A DNA stretch of 64,000 nt from Marasmius tenuissimus (lineage: Eukaryota; Basidiomycota; Agaricomycetes; Agaricales; Marasmiaceae), in NCBI GenBank assembly GCA_029532415.1, contig JAQOTA010000053.1:62001-126000 (forward strand), given 5' to 3'. Positions 33,902 to 44,489 of the stretch are shown one piece after another; position 1 is the stretch's first letter; each line of letters opens with the position of its first letter. A program made the position numbers and the translations under genes. The notes below the pieces were generated by a model. It made no database searches and was not told the DNA's origin. It was given only the letters and a program-made list of their open reading frames with translations.

Positions 33902-35355
33902 AGCGCAAGAGGGAGGGGAATCTCAGGGTGGCTCTGCCCGTTTTATGTGACTTTACAGGCAGGCAACATGTCCCAGGACTCAGATGTACCGCTTCCTGGT
34001 AACCAGAGATCGGGGCTATCCAACAAATCTGTTTGTTCAATTAGTAGTCGGGGGGGCAGAGCCTCCAGAGATGGTTACAAATAACGAGATGAATCCCGTG
34101 CACTCGATCAGGAAGATCAATTGTATGGCGAGCACTCTGCGCGTCGTAATACGGGTCAATAAGCGCGTCATCATCGCAGCCGGGGCCGTTTCATATCGAG
34201 AAGGCGAACGACGCATTGTCGAGTCGAAAGGATCGAGGGACGATGGGGCCTTAGCTGTCATTGATTAATCTATCGCTCAACCCGGCTTGCCGGGAGGAAG
34301 GATGAGAGCTGATTGAGAGGTAGCGGGTGTTGTGATAGGTCTAGGACGGAATTAGAACAGCTTTGTCGTCTTTATAGAATAAACCTGATGAGGATAGTCC
34401 GACTTCAAATCGTGCAAATTACCTCGAGGAGAAATTAGAGGTGGTTGAAGAGGGGAATCCTACCTTCGAGTCTCCTCACGTTATGTTGATTCTAGGAGAG
34501 AAACTACCCCTCAGGGTGTTCGACATAGAGGCATGTTCTAAAAGCATCGAATCAATAGGGGCCATAAAAGGATATAGTTGTGAAAACGACTTACACGGGA
34601 ATAGTTAGCGAGTAGTACGGCTTGTGCGTAATATATAATGCTGTCGGGAGGTGACCTGAAGAACGAAACTTTTGTTCATAGGTGCAGATGTGCTTGTACA
34701 CGTCCTAGAGACACGATCCCTCTCCGTACAGTTTCCTCAACCTCAGCCCTCGTATTGGACTGATATGTAAGGGTCCTTTGAAGGGTGATTTCCCAACTGG
34801 GCACCAGGCAATGACCAAGGCGAAAACCGACGTTCAAGGAGCTTCGAATTTAGGTCGCCTGGCAAAGACAAGAAAGCGACGTGTCACGCCCCCATCCAAC
34901 TGGCCCTCATAACGAGTGAAACGCCCGATCACGCCCGCCTGGAAACGGTGAGCGGCTGATCCAGAATATTTAGCGGATACAGTCGATACTGGTGCTGAAT
35001 GAACCTGTCTAGAACTATTGATGGTTTTCTGTTGCGGCCAAAAGCAAGTAGATCATCGAAATAAAGTCACTAAAGGAACGTACCGTAATCCGCTTCAATC
35101 GTAAATCTTCAACTCGCGGTCCGCATAACTCTCCACCATTGACCTCTCCATTCGACACTCGTTCTAGACATGTGATTCGTTCGGTAACACAGATTACCGG
35201 AATTGAACTGGAGATTGGGGTACTATTTCAAGGAGTCCTTGATATCCATGCAGCTGAACTCCTGAAAGAAGGGGCTCTGAGGCAAAGTCGAAGCATACAT
35301 CCGAAGAGATGGCGGTAATGCTATTTCTGTGATCTGAGAAGCTGGAGCTATAACT
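33902..35355. other. Upstream region of S28 copy C, no firm gene
   Basis: A minus-strand frame at 34261-34037 (74 codons) ends in a hydrophobic stretch (VLAIQLIFLIECTGFISLFV) and could encode a small membrane protein, but it has no paralogue and no splice evidence. The rest (34262-35222) holds nothing I can support. Confidence 0.3.
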
Positions 35356-35580
35356 TCAATGCTGATTTCTGGAGAGATCGATACCGGTTCTGGCGCAGAG
35401 CAAAGTGGTGATGGTGGTAGTGGATGAAGCAAGCAAGCGCCCAATTAGCGCCAGCGAGCAAAGGAAACAAACGCTGAGTAATCCGACTTGCTTGTCTTTT
35501 GTCACCACCGCCATGTCGACAACAGCATCGTTCACGACGTTCAATTTCATCTTATTGGGCTCACTTTCAGAAATCTTCTG
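35356..35580. repeat. Diverged repeat, copy 2 (relative at 27921-28270)
   Basis: Collinear with 28120-28260 over roughly 150 bp (see that entry). A minus-strand frame over it reads VGLLSVCFLCSLALIGRLLA, a possible membrane segment. Likely a remnant of a duplicated gene or segment at the edge of the S28 B-C pair. Confidence 0.55.
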
Positions 35581-36173
35581 TATACTCTCGCAGGCGCGCG
35601 GCAACCGAAGTGACCGGAGATGCTGTTGGCGTAGGAGGCGGGTCGATTGGTAGATTCGCGCTACGTTTTTCGTTCGGATCTTGTGCGTGGTCATGACACC
35701 CATGGTAAGCTTTATCAGCCGTTTGTTCATTGAGTATGGTCATCGCTTGTCATTTTTAGACCATGATTGCTGAATGGTCGAATTCGGGGCGGAGACCCAT
35801 CGTTTGGGCAGGCTGACAAGTTGACTTGATATCATTTCGGACCCATTGCGAGGTGTTTATGTGGACTTTATGGATGTGTGAGGTGCCCTCCTCGACCTTG
35901 CTTCGCATGCAGAAGAAACGACGGACCTATCAATTTAGAACGATTTCATCTCAGACTGCTCCCAGGCTGATCCCTCCAAATCCTTCGCTCTGCTGCGCAT
36001 GAACGTCTAGCCTCATCTTCAGTAAATTGAACGCTCTCAATACTGCAAAATTTGGATGCCTATGGGGAGTGAGAAGTTGCAGGTAGCAGGGAATAATTGG
36101 AGAGATTATGTTGGAACGGAACCCGCAATCAATGTTTCTTACGACCATCGTAGAATCCGACCCCCCCTAGATC

Positions 36174-36851
36174 ATGGAAGAGAAGTTCATTGCTATCAAG
36201 AAAGCCGTTGTTGAGTACGACTTGTGGGCATGCGGAACCATTGAAGTAGACCCCGAATCTCTCAATCTATTCTCTGGATAAGTCAGATGAACCTCAACCA
36301 CAGTTAGTGCTTCGGTCGTGGAAACTCCTTTCATGGTAGCTTACACAATCCCGATTCCCTTCCTTAGCTTTCTACAATTCCCAAAAGCCATCAAGCTCGC
36401 TCTCGACGCCCTTGACGCTGCGTATGATAGAGCCACCTTTGGTCGGGTTGACGAAGACGTTTTGGATGAGTCTTTGATGTGCAGGCTACGGATATCATTG
36501 AACGTGTCTTGATTCAACTGCAGCGACCTCGTTTGTTGGCGAAGATGTACAAGTTAAATGTCTACGGCGCGTTAGCAATTGTCCAGATGCCCTATCTCTG
36601 ACAACTATGTGCAAGCAGGTTTGATCAGCCATCTACTAAACGAGCACGATTTGGGGTACTTGGAAGCAGAACTTGCACACTGGCATGACTATCGATGTGA
36701 GCGGTTCCTGGTACAGCCTTATGAGATTGAGAAAACTGTTAGGAGGAGGCAGTCAAAGAAGTTGGCAATGGCGATCCCGTTGATGAGTTATAAGAATCAA
36801 ATTGAGGCGGAGTACCGACTGTTGGCTGTGGGTATGTCAATGTTTGTTTGA
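36174..36851 (+). CDS. Unrecognised coding-like region, possibly degraded
   Basis: Three blocks look like protein-coding sequence in one direction. They are MEEKFIAIKKAVVEYDLWAC...PESLNLFSG (36174-36281), VETPFMVAYTIPIPFLSFLQ...ALDALDAAYDRATFG (36318-36512), and HLLNEHDLGYLEAELAHWHD...SYKNQIEAEYRLL (36579-36851). Between them lie RPRLLAKMYKLNVYGALAIVQMP-like codons. Intron borders that would join them cleanly are not obvious and stops fall between blocks. It may be a gene with short introns I could not place, or a pseudogene. Family not recognised. The strand is opposite to its neighbours. Confidence 0.35.
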
Positions 36852-37247
36852 TCGTTGCTTGTGGGCCAGCTTGGAACAGGGAGGACTGGGCGGAATACGA
36901 AGGCGAAAAGGCAGTTGTGGAGGACTATTGATGGCGGTGGGGGAAAAAAGGGAGGTATGAGGAAAGACTGCCGCTTTTTGTACAGCATATTTATGCATGA
37001 CTCAAGTCCGGGGGCGAAGCTCTCGAGGTGGTGAAGGACTTGCTGTGTCATTGGACGTATACATGATAATTTACAACGCACTCCCAGGAGAAATTTCAAA
37101 GAGCAAGCAAATTAGGGATCCCATTCGATCTAAACAACTCTTTAACCTCTGAAAGGCCTCGGACCGGGGACCTACATTCGTATAGACATCATTAGCCAGC
37201 CAGTTCATGGGACCGAAAGACCAACGTACCGTGTAGGAAGTAGGAAC

Positions 37248-37558
37248 TGATGAGCCGGCATGACGCCTAGCGCAGAGGACTACAACATAGCTATACTACT
37301 ACTTACCAGAGAGGAGTTTAGAGAGATAGAGGCGAGACGTAGAAGCTCAAGCACACTGTGGATTTAGGTAGAGAACTACGAGCTTATATACATGTAGAGA
37401 CTATAGTGAATACCATATAAGGACGACAATAGAAATTGTACATATGATCATAAGTAGAAATGATAAATGGAACAATAGTCCCGCATAATATGATGGCGGG
37501 AAGTATGAACCGGGACTTCGGATATACCGGGATCTAATTATAGTCCACGGATTCAACA
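37248..37558 (-). repeat. 3' LTR of the Copia element
   Basis: 311 bp, TGATGAGCC...ATTCAACA in plus orientation. Differs from the other LTR at two positions I noticed (GAGACGTAG/GAGACATAG and GAATACCAT/GAATATCAT). Confidence 0.95.
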
Positions 37559-37570
37559 CACCCCCTCGCT
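37559..37570 (-). other. Polypurine tract of the Copia element
   Basis: On the minus strand AGCGAGGGGGTG lies directly before the 3' LTR, as expected for the plus-strand primer. Confidence 0.8.
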
Positions 37571-37600
37571 AAGTGCAGCTGAAAAGCGCATCTGAGCGAA

Positions 37601-38561
37601 TCAAGTGGACGAATAGAATTCAAGTCCAAGGTGATCTCTGAACCGTAAGAACTTCTCATGTCCAAGATTCTTCGTAAACATGTCTGCGGGATTATAGACT
37701 CCTTCAATAAAGAACAACTCGACTTTGCCATCTTCAACACACGATCGAATGTAATGATATCGGATATCGATGTGCTTGGTTCGGCGTTCTTGAACCGGAT
37801 TAGATGCAATGAAGATGGAGCCTTGATTATCTCCGCAGATTGGAATAGGACCTAAGTCGATTCCAAGTTCAGAGAGTAGTGATCTTATCCAGGAAGCTTG
37901 ACGACTGCAATCCGACAGTGCCATATACTCAGCCTCAGTGGAAGAAAGAGCTACAGTCTTCTGGGCGTGTGATTGCCACGAGAAGATGCCGCCTGCTAAC
38001 TTGAAGAAGTAGCCAGTGATCGAACGGCGTTTGATAGGATCGGCAGCCCAATCCGAGTCTGTGAACGCAAGAAGACCTCCATCAGAGTCACCATCGTAGA
38101 CAAGTGAATAATCTGATGTGCCAGCAAGATAGCAGCAGATGTAAAGAGCTTTATCGAGGTGTTCCTTCGTTGGATTAGAAGAGAACTGGGAAAGCTTCGT
38201 AACTGCATAGGCAATATCAGGACATGTGCCCAGCATAATGTACAGAAGCGACCCAATCACAGACTGGAATTTGGAGCGAATGGCAGGATTAACTGGACCA
38301 TTGTTGGGAGTTGGCACATAGCCAGCAGGTAAGGGCGTAGGAGCACCTTTTGCATTTTGCATCCCAAAACGTTCAAGGACTTTCTTCAGATAATCCTTCT
38401 GGTCAATCATGATCTTATTGCCTTCGCGACGAATGCTCATGTGGAGAAACTCGCTAGCATCGCCCATATCACGACATTCCCATCGAGCCATGAACTCGGC
38501 TTTCTTCTTGTCAACAAAAGCTTTGTTAGGACCCATGAAGAGTGTTAGGACCCATGAAGAG
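37601..38561 (-). pseudogene. Copia pol, C-terminal part: end of RT plus RNase H
   Basis: Frame that continues pol after the 19-bp duplication at 38524-38561. It carries the end of the reverse transcriptase (QKDYLKKVLERFGMQNAKG, SVIGSLLYIMLGTCPDIAYA) and the RNase H domain (FTDSDWAADP, TVALSSTEAEYMAL, KHIDIRYHYIR). Normally it is part of one polyprotein; here it is out of frame with the upstream part, so it would not be made without a frameshift. Confidence 0.9.
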
Positions 38562-41500
38562 TGCATCGTCAACGTATATGATCGCATACACAACTTCACC
38601 ACTCTTCGGATCTTTGCAGATGAAGAGTCCAGCATCAGAAGTCAGGCGTTTGAAGCCTAGTACTTCCATGGACGAGCTGAGGGTTCGCCACCACTCAAGG
38701 GCAGCTTGCTTCAGTCCATATAATGCACGACGCGGGCGTAGTACCTTACGTTCTTGGCCCTTGACTTTGAAGCCTTCAGGTTGTTCCATGTAAATCTCCT
38801 CAACAAGATCGCCATAAAGGAAGGCGTTCTTAACATCAACAGAAGTGATGTACCAGTTTTTGAGAGCTGCGAGAGCAAGCATCATACAAACAGTCTCATA
38901 ACGAACAACTGGTGAGAAGATTTCATCAAAGTCGACACCTTCGACCTGAGAGAAACCTTTGGCAACAAGCCTCGCTTTCTTGCGACCATTCGACTTGACG
39001 TCGAAGACCCATCTATTTCTGATGGCTTTGCGACCTTTAGGCAAGTCACAGAGTTCGAAGACCTTGCGCTTACGAAGTGCCTCAAGTTCTTCGTGGCAAG
39101 CGTTCTTCCATTCCTTCTGTTGCTCAACAGGCAACTTTAGAATATCGCGGAGTGTCCACTCTCTGATGTTAGAGAAATCAGGAGTATCGGACGTTGGAAG
39201 CGAATCGTGAACTGGAACGGCATTGTTCAACAGATAAATCACAAATCCTACTCCCCCTTCCTGGGTCAGTCTTTCGACTACGCTTTCTTCCTCATGCGAC
39301 TCAGTGGTGCTTCCACTAGGTTCTGGAGCAGGTGGAGGCGGAAGTGGACCAGGAATCCCCTTTTTACCACCTTTGCCTTTCCTAGATCGCGAAGAGCTAG
39401 GACGATCAACTGGATGTGAAGGTTCTTTGTCTCCAGTGACGTTTCTCCAAGTATTCTTATTCTCTAAGTCGCAAATAATATCTGAGGGTCTATTTGGGTT
39501 CCGCTGTTCACCAAATATGTTACCAGGTTGCGTTGTACCCTTCCGCTGCCTCGAAGACCGGCGTGGACCATCCGCTGCTGGTGCAGGCGGAGGAACGGCG
39601 GGTTCGCCTGGAGGCGTCGGAGGACCAGATTGAGGGAGTGGCATATCCCTTGGCGCAGGGCCACCTGCAGGTTCGTCAACCTGAGGTTCTGATCTCTTAG
39701 AAGGTTCGGAGCGACGTCTGAGATCTGGGAACGGAGTATTGTCCCAATCGTCATCAGAGTCTTCATCTTCCGAAGGAATGTTGGGATTTTCACCCAAAGT
39801 AAATGGTTCACTACCGACAGGTGTGAAGCCACGAGTTTTGGCATCAGGACACTTATTGTATAGCGTCTCATTGAATAGTGCAGTGCTACCTTTGAATACA
39901 GAATTATTGCTTCGCATGAACAGGAAGCCTTTCATTCCATCTTGGTAGCCGATGAAAGTCATCAACTCACTACGAGGAGCGAGCTTATTCTTCCTACGAT
40001 CTTCAGGAATGAAGACGTAGGCTGCACAACCCAATACTCGGAGATGTGAAACATCAGGTGCTTTGCCGTAAAGCATTTCGAACGGAGTTCGCCAGCTCAA
40101 ACGTTGCACAGGAGTGCGATTGTAGAGGTGGACGGCGTGCACATGGCAGAATTCCCACCAGGACTGAGGCATACAAGCTTCAAAGCGAAGAGCTTCAGCC
40201 TTCTCATGAATAGTCCTGTTGAATCGTTCAGCACGACCATTTTGTTGTGGTGTATACGGTATGCTTTGATCCCTTTGGATCCCATACTCTTTCAGTACAG
40301 CATCGAACCTTTCTCCTTTGTACTCTCCCCCTTCATCGGACATCCAGGTCTTAACAACAGCATTGAACTGCGTCTTGACCATAGTAAGGAAGTCCCTCAA
40401 AGCGGGTACTGCCTCGTCTTTCGTCTTGAGCTTGGAGGTCCAAACGTAGGACGTGCAGTCATCGAGAAAAGAGATGTAGTACTTGTACCGGTGATACGAT
40501 TCAGCCGGGTACGACTTCAGATCCGAATGTATGCGTTCAAACGGTTTAGAAGCTCTTGTTGTAGAGTTGGGGAACGATTTCTCATGCATCTTGCCTTCAG
40601 CACAACCACGACATAGCGGTGTCTTCTTAGTAGGCATTTTAAGGTCAAGTGGGAAACCTTGCGTATGTTTCCGAGCTTTATTTAGGGCTTTATCTGATGG
40701 ATGCCCAAAGCGTCTGTGCTCAATATCGTAGTCGACGTTATAAACGACCGACTTGGCCATTAAAACCTCAGCAGATGCTTTCCGCGAGTGTACCCAATAA
40801 ATGGTTTGACCAGGCATATGAGGGTAGGAAACAAGCGACTGTCGTCGCTGTGATGAGTAGAAGGCTAACTTCTTCGCGTTTCCACGAATTGATAGACCAT
40901 CTTGAAGGAACTCTCCCATTGATAGTAGACGTATATCCAATTGAGGTATGTAATAGACAGGATAGAGTCGCGAAACACGCTCAGTAAGTTTCCCGTCATG
41001 TCCTTCAACATTATGCTTAATGAAGACAGTGCCTTTACCCTTGATCTGTATAGGGTTGCCCTTATTCGCAGTATTTACGATAGGACCATCAAGCGATTCA
41101 TATTCAGCGAAATCATTCAAATCATTCGTGAAATGAGAGGAGGCACCAGAATCAAGGAGCCAACCCTGTGCGTTGTTCACACTTTTCTTTCCCTTGCACT
41201 GAGTACAACCCACGAAGTGGGTGGAGATAGCATTGCAATATGATACAAGTGATGCCAGATCACTACAACTACGACGCGAACTACTGATACCAACTAGTTG
41301 TGAGCATCGCTGTAAGGTTGCATCAGATTGGGAAAGCAGGTCAAGATAAGGAACTTGCCTGTCATCGTGGAACGATCCAAGAGAGACGTCATCTGGGACG
41401 TCCTCAACCCCTGCAGCTTCGGCAATATCGTTGTCAACATTATTACCGAATAGAGAGGTCATGTCTTCCATACCGTCGTCAGATCCCCAGTCCATCTCTA

Positions 41501-41753
41501 CATCTTCATCAGGATCAGCGCTACGAGAGCGTTTAGAAGAAGTAGAAGAAGGAGATCTGGCTCCCTCATATCCCTCATCATCCTCCAAAAGACGCTTGGA
41601 CGAGGACGCACGTGGTTGTTCAATGCGGTCCTGGAGCGAACGATTGGTGGCGGACGTGACGATCTGTTCGAAGGGTTTGAGATACCGCGCCGTCTTAGGG
41701 GCACCAAGTCTGTCAGCAAGGGAACGTGCTCCACGGACATCATCAAATACTGA
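38526..41753 (-). pseudogene. Copia pol, N-terminal part: protease, integrase, RT
   Basis: Open frame from just after the gag stop to a stop inside the 19-bp duplication. Domains in order are the aspartic protease (WLLDSGASSHFTND), the integrase zinc-binding region (HRRFGHPSDKAL, CRGCAEGK), and the integrase core with HSDLKS, SDEGGEY and YTPQQNGRAERFN. A Pro/Ser-rich linker follows, then the reverse transcriptase (WVFDVKSNG, KARLVAKGFSQVEGVDFDE, VDVKNAFLYGDL, YVDD). The frame breaks just after YVDD. It is in the same frame as gag and separated from it by one TAG codon. Confidence 0.92.
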
Positions 41754-43031
41754 CTAAGATGGCTTGAAGCCAGTGAAGGACTGCATGGCAGCCGGGTTCT
41801 TCTTGGCGACTGGCTGAGGGACAGTGCTGTCACAAGACTTGTCCCAGTGACCGGTGAAGTGAGCTGGGGGCGGTGATCCCATAGCGCGAACAGGAGGGGC
41901 GCTGGCGATCTCAGCGCGCAAGGAGTTGTTGACCGCGTTCAACGCGATACGTTCCCTGCGGTCGGTGATCAAGGAGTAAGGACGGATAGGAGCGGGGGAA
42001 GCTACGACGGATGCATAGGATGCCAGATGAGAGTGACCATGCGACCGATTGTTACCACCATTGTTACCGCCGGCGTTGCCGGGACCCTGATGCTGGTTGA
42101 TGCCACCGCGGGTACCACGCTGCTGCTGCTTCTTCTTCTTACCGTTGTTCTGGTTCGAAGAAGGGCGTTGCTGCTGCTGCTGTGGTTGGCGTTGTTGGCC
42201 ACGCTGCTGCTGTCCACGCTGCTGACGTTGCTGCGGTGGACGCTGCTGCTGACCAAAAGATGGTTCGCGGTTACCAGCACGCTTGACCGCAGAGAGGCGG
42301 TTGGCAAGCTGAGGGTTCTGGTGCTCATATTCGATCATGATGGCTTCATGAACATCGGCGACGGTGAGGGCGCTGGAGCTCTCAGGATCCCTATCAAAGT
42401 CATGAAGGGATTTGGAGGAAGCGGCGTCCCATTCGGGAGGAATAGCTGCGATGAGAAGGAGGGCTTTGATCAACTCGGGGAGTTCAACCCCGACCTCGGC
42501 AAGACGTTCAATGTAGTGTTTGAACTTGGCGATGCCAGCCTGGGGATGGCTGGTGGTAAGCCGGAAGGACACCAACTTGACGAAGTCGCCATAAATGGCA
42601 GACAAGGTTGGTTCGCCATAGGTGGTGACGATGGTGGACCAGGCTTTGGCAGCGTCCATGTCCTTGAGAGGTTCAAAGACTTCCTTCGTAGAGGTCAACT
42701 GAATGATACCCATCAGCTGGAGGTCTTTCTCCTCCCATGCTTCTAGCGCAGTATTGTACGCCGTGATCTGAGCATCGGTGGGAGGGTGACGATCAGGCTC
42801 GTCGTCACTGTCAGTTCCAGCTGCAGGCGGAGCAGTTCCACCAGGAGGAGTAGTGACGGTGATGGTTGGAACAATGGGTTCCCCCAGCGGGTACGTAGGC
42901 TTCTTAGCCGCACCAGTAAGGTGACGATAAAGGCCTTGAGCCTTGGTTACAGCTTCCATTTCGCCGTTATAGGTCTGGCGGAAACCAGTGCCGTCGAAGC
43001 GACCGGAGAAGAATTTCTTAACGTCGAACAT
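41754..43031 (-). CDS. Copia gag
   Basis: 425 codons, ATG at 43031, ending in TAG at 41756-41754. It shows the UBN2-like capsid core (EAWEEKDLQLMGIIQLTSTK, AKAWSTIVTTYGEPTLS), a Gln/Arg-rich basic region (QQRPPQQRQQRGQQQ) that would bind RNA, and a C-terminal HFTGHWDKSC block. That block looks like the second half of a CCHC zinc knuckle whose first two cysteines are Pro and Ala here. The ORF itself is intact. Confidence 0.88.
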   Translation of the reverse strand: MFDVKKFFSGRFDGTGFRQTYNGEMEAVTKAQGLYRHLTGAAKKPTYPLGEPIVPTITVTTPPGGTAPPAAGTDSDDEPDRHPPTDAQITAYNTALEAWEEKDLQLMGIIQLTSTKEVFEPLKDMDAAKAWSTIVTTYGEPTLSAIYGDFVKLVSFRLTTSHPQAGIAKFKHYIERLAEVGVELPELIKALLLIAAIPPEWDAASSKSLHDFDRDPESSSALTVADVHEAIMIEYEHQNPQLANRLSAVKRAGNREPSFGQQQRPPQQRQQRGQQQRGQQRQPQQQQQRPSSNQNNGKKKKQQQRGTRGGINQHQGPGNAGGNNGGNNRSHGHSHLASYASVVASPAPIRPYSLITDRRERIALNAVNNSLRAEIASAPPVRAMGSPPPAHFTGHWDKSCDSTVPQPVAKKNPAAMQSFTGFKPS

Positions 43032-43311
43032 GATAGTAAGAGGTTAGGTTGTTTGGTGTTGGATCTAGAAAAGACAGCATCAGCATGCGTCTAATCAACA
43101 CAGGGAGCAGCCATCAAGGCGCTATGCTCAACGAGGAGCATTGGATCCTTGAGATCCGATGTCGTCGAAGGACGTACATCAATGCCATAGATCGACCACT
43201 CAATTAAGAGGTCGATGGCAACATGCAGGTCTAGCCTAGCTAGCCGATGACAGCAGCCTAGGGGCGCTCGTTGCTGACAGCAGCCATTAAGGCGCTCGTC
43301 ATTGTAGTCGG

Positions 43312-43331
43312 GCTAACCGGGGCCCATAACC
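43312..43331 (-). other. Primer-binding-site position of the Copia element
   Basis: On the minus strand GGTTATGGGCCCCGGTTAG follows the 5' LTR directly. Its place is right for a primer-binding site, but I could not match it to a tRNA by eye. Confidence 0.5.
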
Positions 43332-43642
43332 TGATGAGCCGGCATGACGCCTAGCGCAGAGGACTACAACATAGCTATACTACTACTTACCAGAGAGGAG
43401 TTTAGAGAGATAGAGGCGAGACATAGAAGCTCAAGCACACTGTGGATTTAGGTAGAGAACTACGAGCTTATATACATGTAGAGACTATAGTGAATATCAT
43501 ATAAGGACGACAATAGAAATTGTACATATGATCATAAGTAGAAATGATAAATGGAACAATAGTCCCGCATAATATGATGGCGGGAAGTATGAACCGGGAC
43601 TTCGGATATACCGGGATCTAATTATAGTCCACGGATTCAACA
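43332..43642 (-). repeat. 5' LTR of the Copia element
   Basis: 311 bp, near identical to the LTR at 37248-37558. Between it and gag (43032-43311) lies an untranslated leader. Confidence 0.95.
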
Positions 43643-44010
43643 GGAACCGGATAATAGATGTTGACTGTAAGACCAGGGTCTAGATGGGACTCATCAACCA
43701 CGAATAACCTTTCGCCGTCGTATGTACGTACCGTTCTTCGAAACGTATCCCGGGATAGACACCTTGGCAGGGTTAGCGCTTCCTCCTCCAGTGATTTTGA
43801 TCTGAGCGCATGAAATGAAGTATTGTGGGGCGCCGGCGACGTGGAGGCCGATGTGTTCGATTCTAAGTCAAGTTAGCAGGTAGGCATGTTGGTGGATGTG
43901 GGGTGTGAACAAACCGGGCCAAGTACTACAACGGAACGAATGTCAGCTAGTGAACCCAGCCATAAAGAAATGGGGGAACGAACCTCTCCGGCGGGGACAC
44001 TAGCGGGGAT

Positions 44011-44489
44011 TAGTGTTGCCACTGGTTGGTTTGAGTTTGAACCAGTTTGGGGTCGGTTCGAACCGGTTTGAACTGGTTTAAACCACTAAAAAATATAAAA
44101 TTTCAATTGGAATATATTCTTCAAACTAGTGGTTTAAATAGTTGGATACAGTGCTTGAGAGGTTATTGTAGCCATACCGGACATATGCTGACAATCTAAT
44201 CTGGATGAATCAAAATTTTTATCTAAGCGGGTGTTTGGCTCATCTCGGCTCCATCTCGGCCCCACGTGGTATGCAATCAAAAATGATAGCCACAGACATC
44301 GCCTGATATCTGCGCCCATAAAATCACACTGGAGGGTTCCTAACCAGTTGATTACAACTCCTTGGTAGCCATATTACAGTGCACAACTGACTTTTAAATT
44401 TTTTGTTCCCAAACCAGTTTGAAGTGGTTTGAACCGGTTTGGCAAACCACTTTGGAAACCACGGTTCAAACCAACCGTTGGCAACACTA
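44011..44489. mobile_element. hAT-type MITE, 479 bp
   Basis: Terminal inverted repeats start TAGTGTTGCCA(CT)GGTTGG on the left and TAGTGTTGCCA(AC)GGTTGG read inward from the right. They are flanked by an 8-bp target duplication GCGGGGAT (44003-44010 and 44490-44497). The 8-bp duplication and TAG-TG-TGCC ends are typical of hAT transposons. Subterminal regions hold repeated GGTTTGAAC/GGTTCGAACC units on both sides, as expected for transposase-binding sites. No transposase frame. Inserted in exon 4 of the AA9 gene; insert plus duplication is 487 bp, not a multiple of three, so it shifts the frame. Confidence 0.9.

Larger units (their letters stand above)
37248..43642 (-). mobile_element. Ty1/Copia LTR retrotransposon, 6395 bp
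   Basis: Complete element in the minus orientation, flanked by the 5-bp target duplication GGAAC (37243-37247 and 43643-43647). It has 311-bp LTRs starting TG and ending CA. The gene order, seen in the minus direction, is gag, protease, integrase, reverse transcriptase, RNase H: integrase before RT defines Copia. I noticed only two differences between the LTRs. The coding region carries an in-frame TAG between gag and pol and a frameshifting 19-bp duplication inside the RT, so this copy is probably not autonomous now. It sits in the last coding part of the AA9 gene. Confidence 0.95.

Noticed and set aside
36120..36850. Possible NLR or HET-type gene
   Set aside because: Only weak helical composition; no NACHT, NB-ARC or HET motif could be found, so it is left as unrecognised.
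40104..40616. 170-codon plus-strand frame inside the retrotransposon
   Set aside because: Antisense shadow of the integrase region of pol.
42100..42260. Triplet-repeat expansion (CTG/CAG-like)
   Set aside because: It is the Gln-rich coding part of gag with mixed codons, not a pure microsatellite.
42027..42746. 239-codon plus-strand Leu-rich frame with membrane-like stretches
   Set aside because: Antisense to gag; the leucine runs come from the CAG/CAA glutamine codons of gag read on the other strand.
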